6,592 nucleotides of DNA from Micromonosporaceae bacterium (GTDB lineage: Bacteria; Actinomycetota; Actinomycetes; Mycobacteriales; Micromonosporaceae). This document shows, one piece after another, positions 6,153 through 6,592 of this stretch. Location of the stretch: positions 1 to 6,592 of the forward strand of contig JAFMQQ010000184.1 in the NCBI GenBank assembly GCA_017354595.1. Reading direction: 5' to 3'. Under the pieces are notes generated by a model. The model was given only the letters and a program-made list of their open reading frames with translations, ran no database searches and was not told the DNA's origin. How positions within the stretch are numbered: the first letter of the stretch is position 1; every line of letters starts with the position of its first letter. A program made the translations under genes and the position numbers.

Positions 6153-6592
6153 ATGACATCGCCGAAGGTCGACGGCAAACTGACCGACCTGCAGCTCAGC
6201 ACATTGATCGTTCTCTGGACGCGGCCAGTCGGCCCGGTACCGAATACCGATCTTACGAAGGTCTCTATAAACCTCGACAAGAAGACCCGCGACAAGCTGG
6301 CGAAGGCCACGCTGATCGAGGTCCACCAGGAACGGGAGAACGGGCCGCTGTCGGTGAAGCTGACCGACGCCGGCCGGAAACGGGTCGACGAGTACATCGA
6401 CGCCGAACTTCCCTCCGGGACCCGATGCGGTGCGGCCGCGCTGCGCGCGGTGCTGACCGTGCTCCGCCCGCTGCTCAACGGGAAGGCCAGTGCGCCCCCC
6501 GCGGTCCCGGTGAGCGCCACCGTCGACGCGGACATGGAGACCCGAATCCGTAAGGCGTACGCGACTATCGCCCGGCGCCCCGGCGCCCGGGT
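6153..6592 (+). CDS. Winged helix-turn-helix protein, N-terminal part (cut by right edge)
   Basis: From ATG at 6153 the frame stays open for 146 codons to the window edge. Residues about 11-85 read as a winged helix. A first helix (TDLQLSTLIVLW) is followed by a short helix around TNTDLTKV-like residues 31-38. A probable recognition helix (about 42-60, KKTRDKLAKATLIEVHQER) and a beta wing (PLSVKLTDAGRKRVDEYI, 65-82) complete it. The wing resembles the Y.LT.AGR signature of MarR/PadR-type DNA-binding domains. A proline- and alanine-rich linker (about 108-123) leads into a second helical segment beginning TRIRKAYATIARRPGARV, which continues past the edge. The protein is therefore larger than a minimal repressor and probably has a second domain. 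It is divergent from the protease operon across a 254-base gap with palindromes, so it may regulate that operon, or it may belong to a separate rightward operon. The wHTH fold is fairly sure; the function is not known. Confidence 0.75.
   Translation, partial: MTSPKVDGKLTDLQLSTLIVLWTRPVGPVPNTDLTKVSINLDKKTRDKLAKATLIEVHQERENGPLSVKLTDAGRKRVDEYIDAELPSGTRCGAAALRAVLTVLRPLLNGKASAPPAVPVSATVDADMETRIRKAYATIARRPGAR

Noticed and set aside
5902..6159. Minus-strand open frame of 85 codons across the intergenic region
   Set aside because: It has no recognisable domain or good ribosome site, and it overlaps the winged-helix ribosome site and the palindromes. It is most likely non-coding.
5621..6553. Plus-strand open frame of 310 codons spanning the trypco1-like and winged-helix genes
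   Set aside because: It runs antisense to one well-supported gene and out of frame with another; its composition is typical of a shadow frame.

Overview
The window is high-GC DNA with actinobacterial codon use: many GTG starts, strong C/G third-position bias, and a tRNA gene without an encoded CCA end. The gene families look like those of Micromonosporaceae or a related filamentous actinomycete. That taxonomic guess rests on style and recall, not on a search.

Layout, left to right. (1) At 1-257 is the N-terminal part of a leftward tetratricopeptide-repeat protein, cut by the window edge. (2) At 426-508 is a complete rightward tRNA-Leu(GAG), with a probable intrinsic terminator at 529-566. 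(3) A leftward large-serine-recombinase remnant at 465-1475 runs into the tRNA, so its last residues are the complement of the tRNA 3' half. It keeps the zinc ribbon and coiled-coil region but has lost the catalytic resolvase domain, which looks like the scar of an integrated element. (4) A leftward two-gene operon fills 1527-5898. Its first gene is a 106-residue trypsin-co-occurring domain protein (trypco1 type). Its second gene is a 1346-residue fusion of a trypsin-like protease, a STAND/NACHT-like P-loop NTPase and a WD40 array of 13 clear blades plus one degenerate blade. (5) A 254-base divergent intergenic region holds short CGGA/TCCG-based palindromes. (6) At 6153 a rightward winged-helix protein begins and is cut by the right edge.

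The most notable element is the operon. Sensor (WD40 double propeller), switch (NTPase) and effector (protease with an intact His-Asp-Ser triad) are in one polypeptide, with a small partner protein translated just upstream and probably coupled to it. This architecture belongs to the class of NTP-dependent conflict (defence or programmed-response) systems described computationally in multicellular bacteria. Its position beside a tRNA gene and a decayed recombinase fits an accessory island. The target, trigger and output of this particular system cannot be read from the sequence. The divergent winged-helix protein may be its regulator, but this is only inferred from position.
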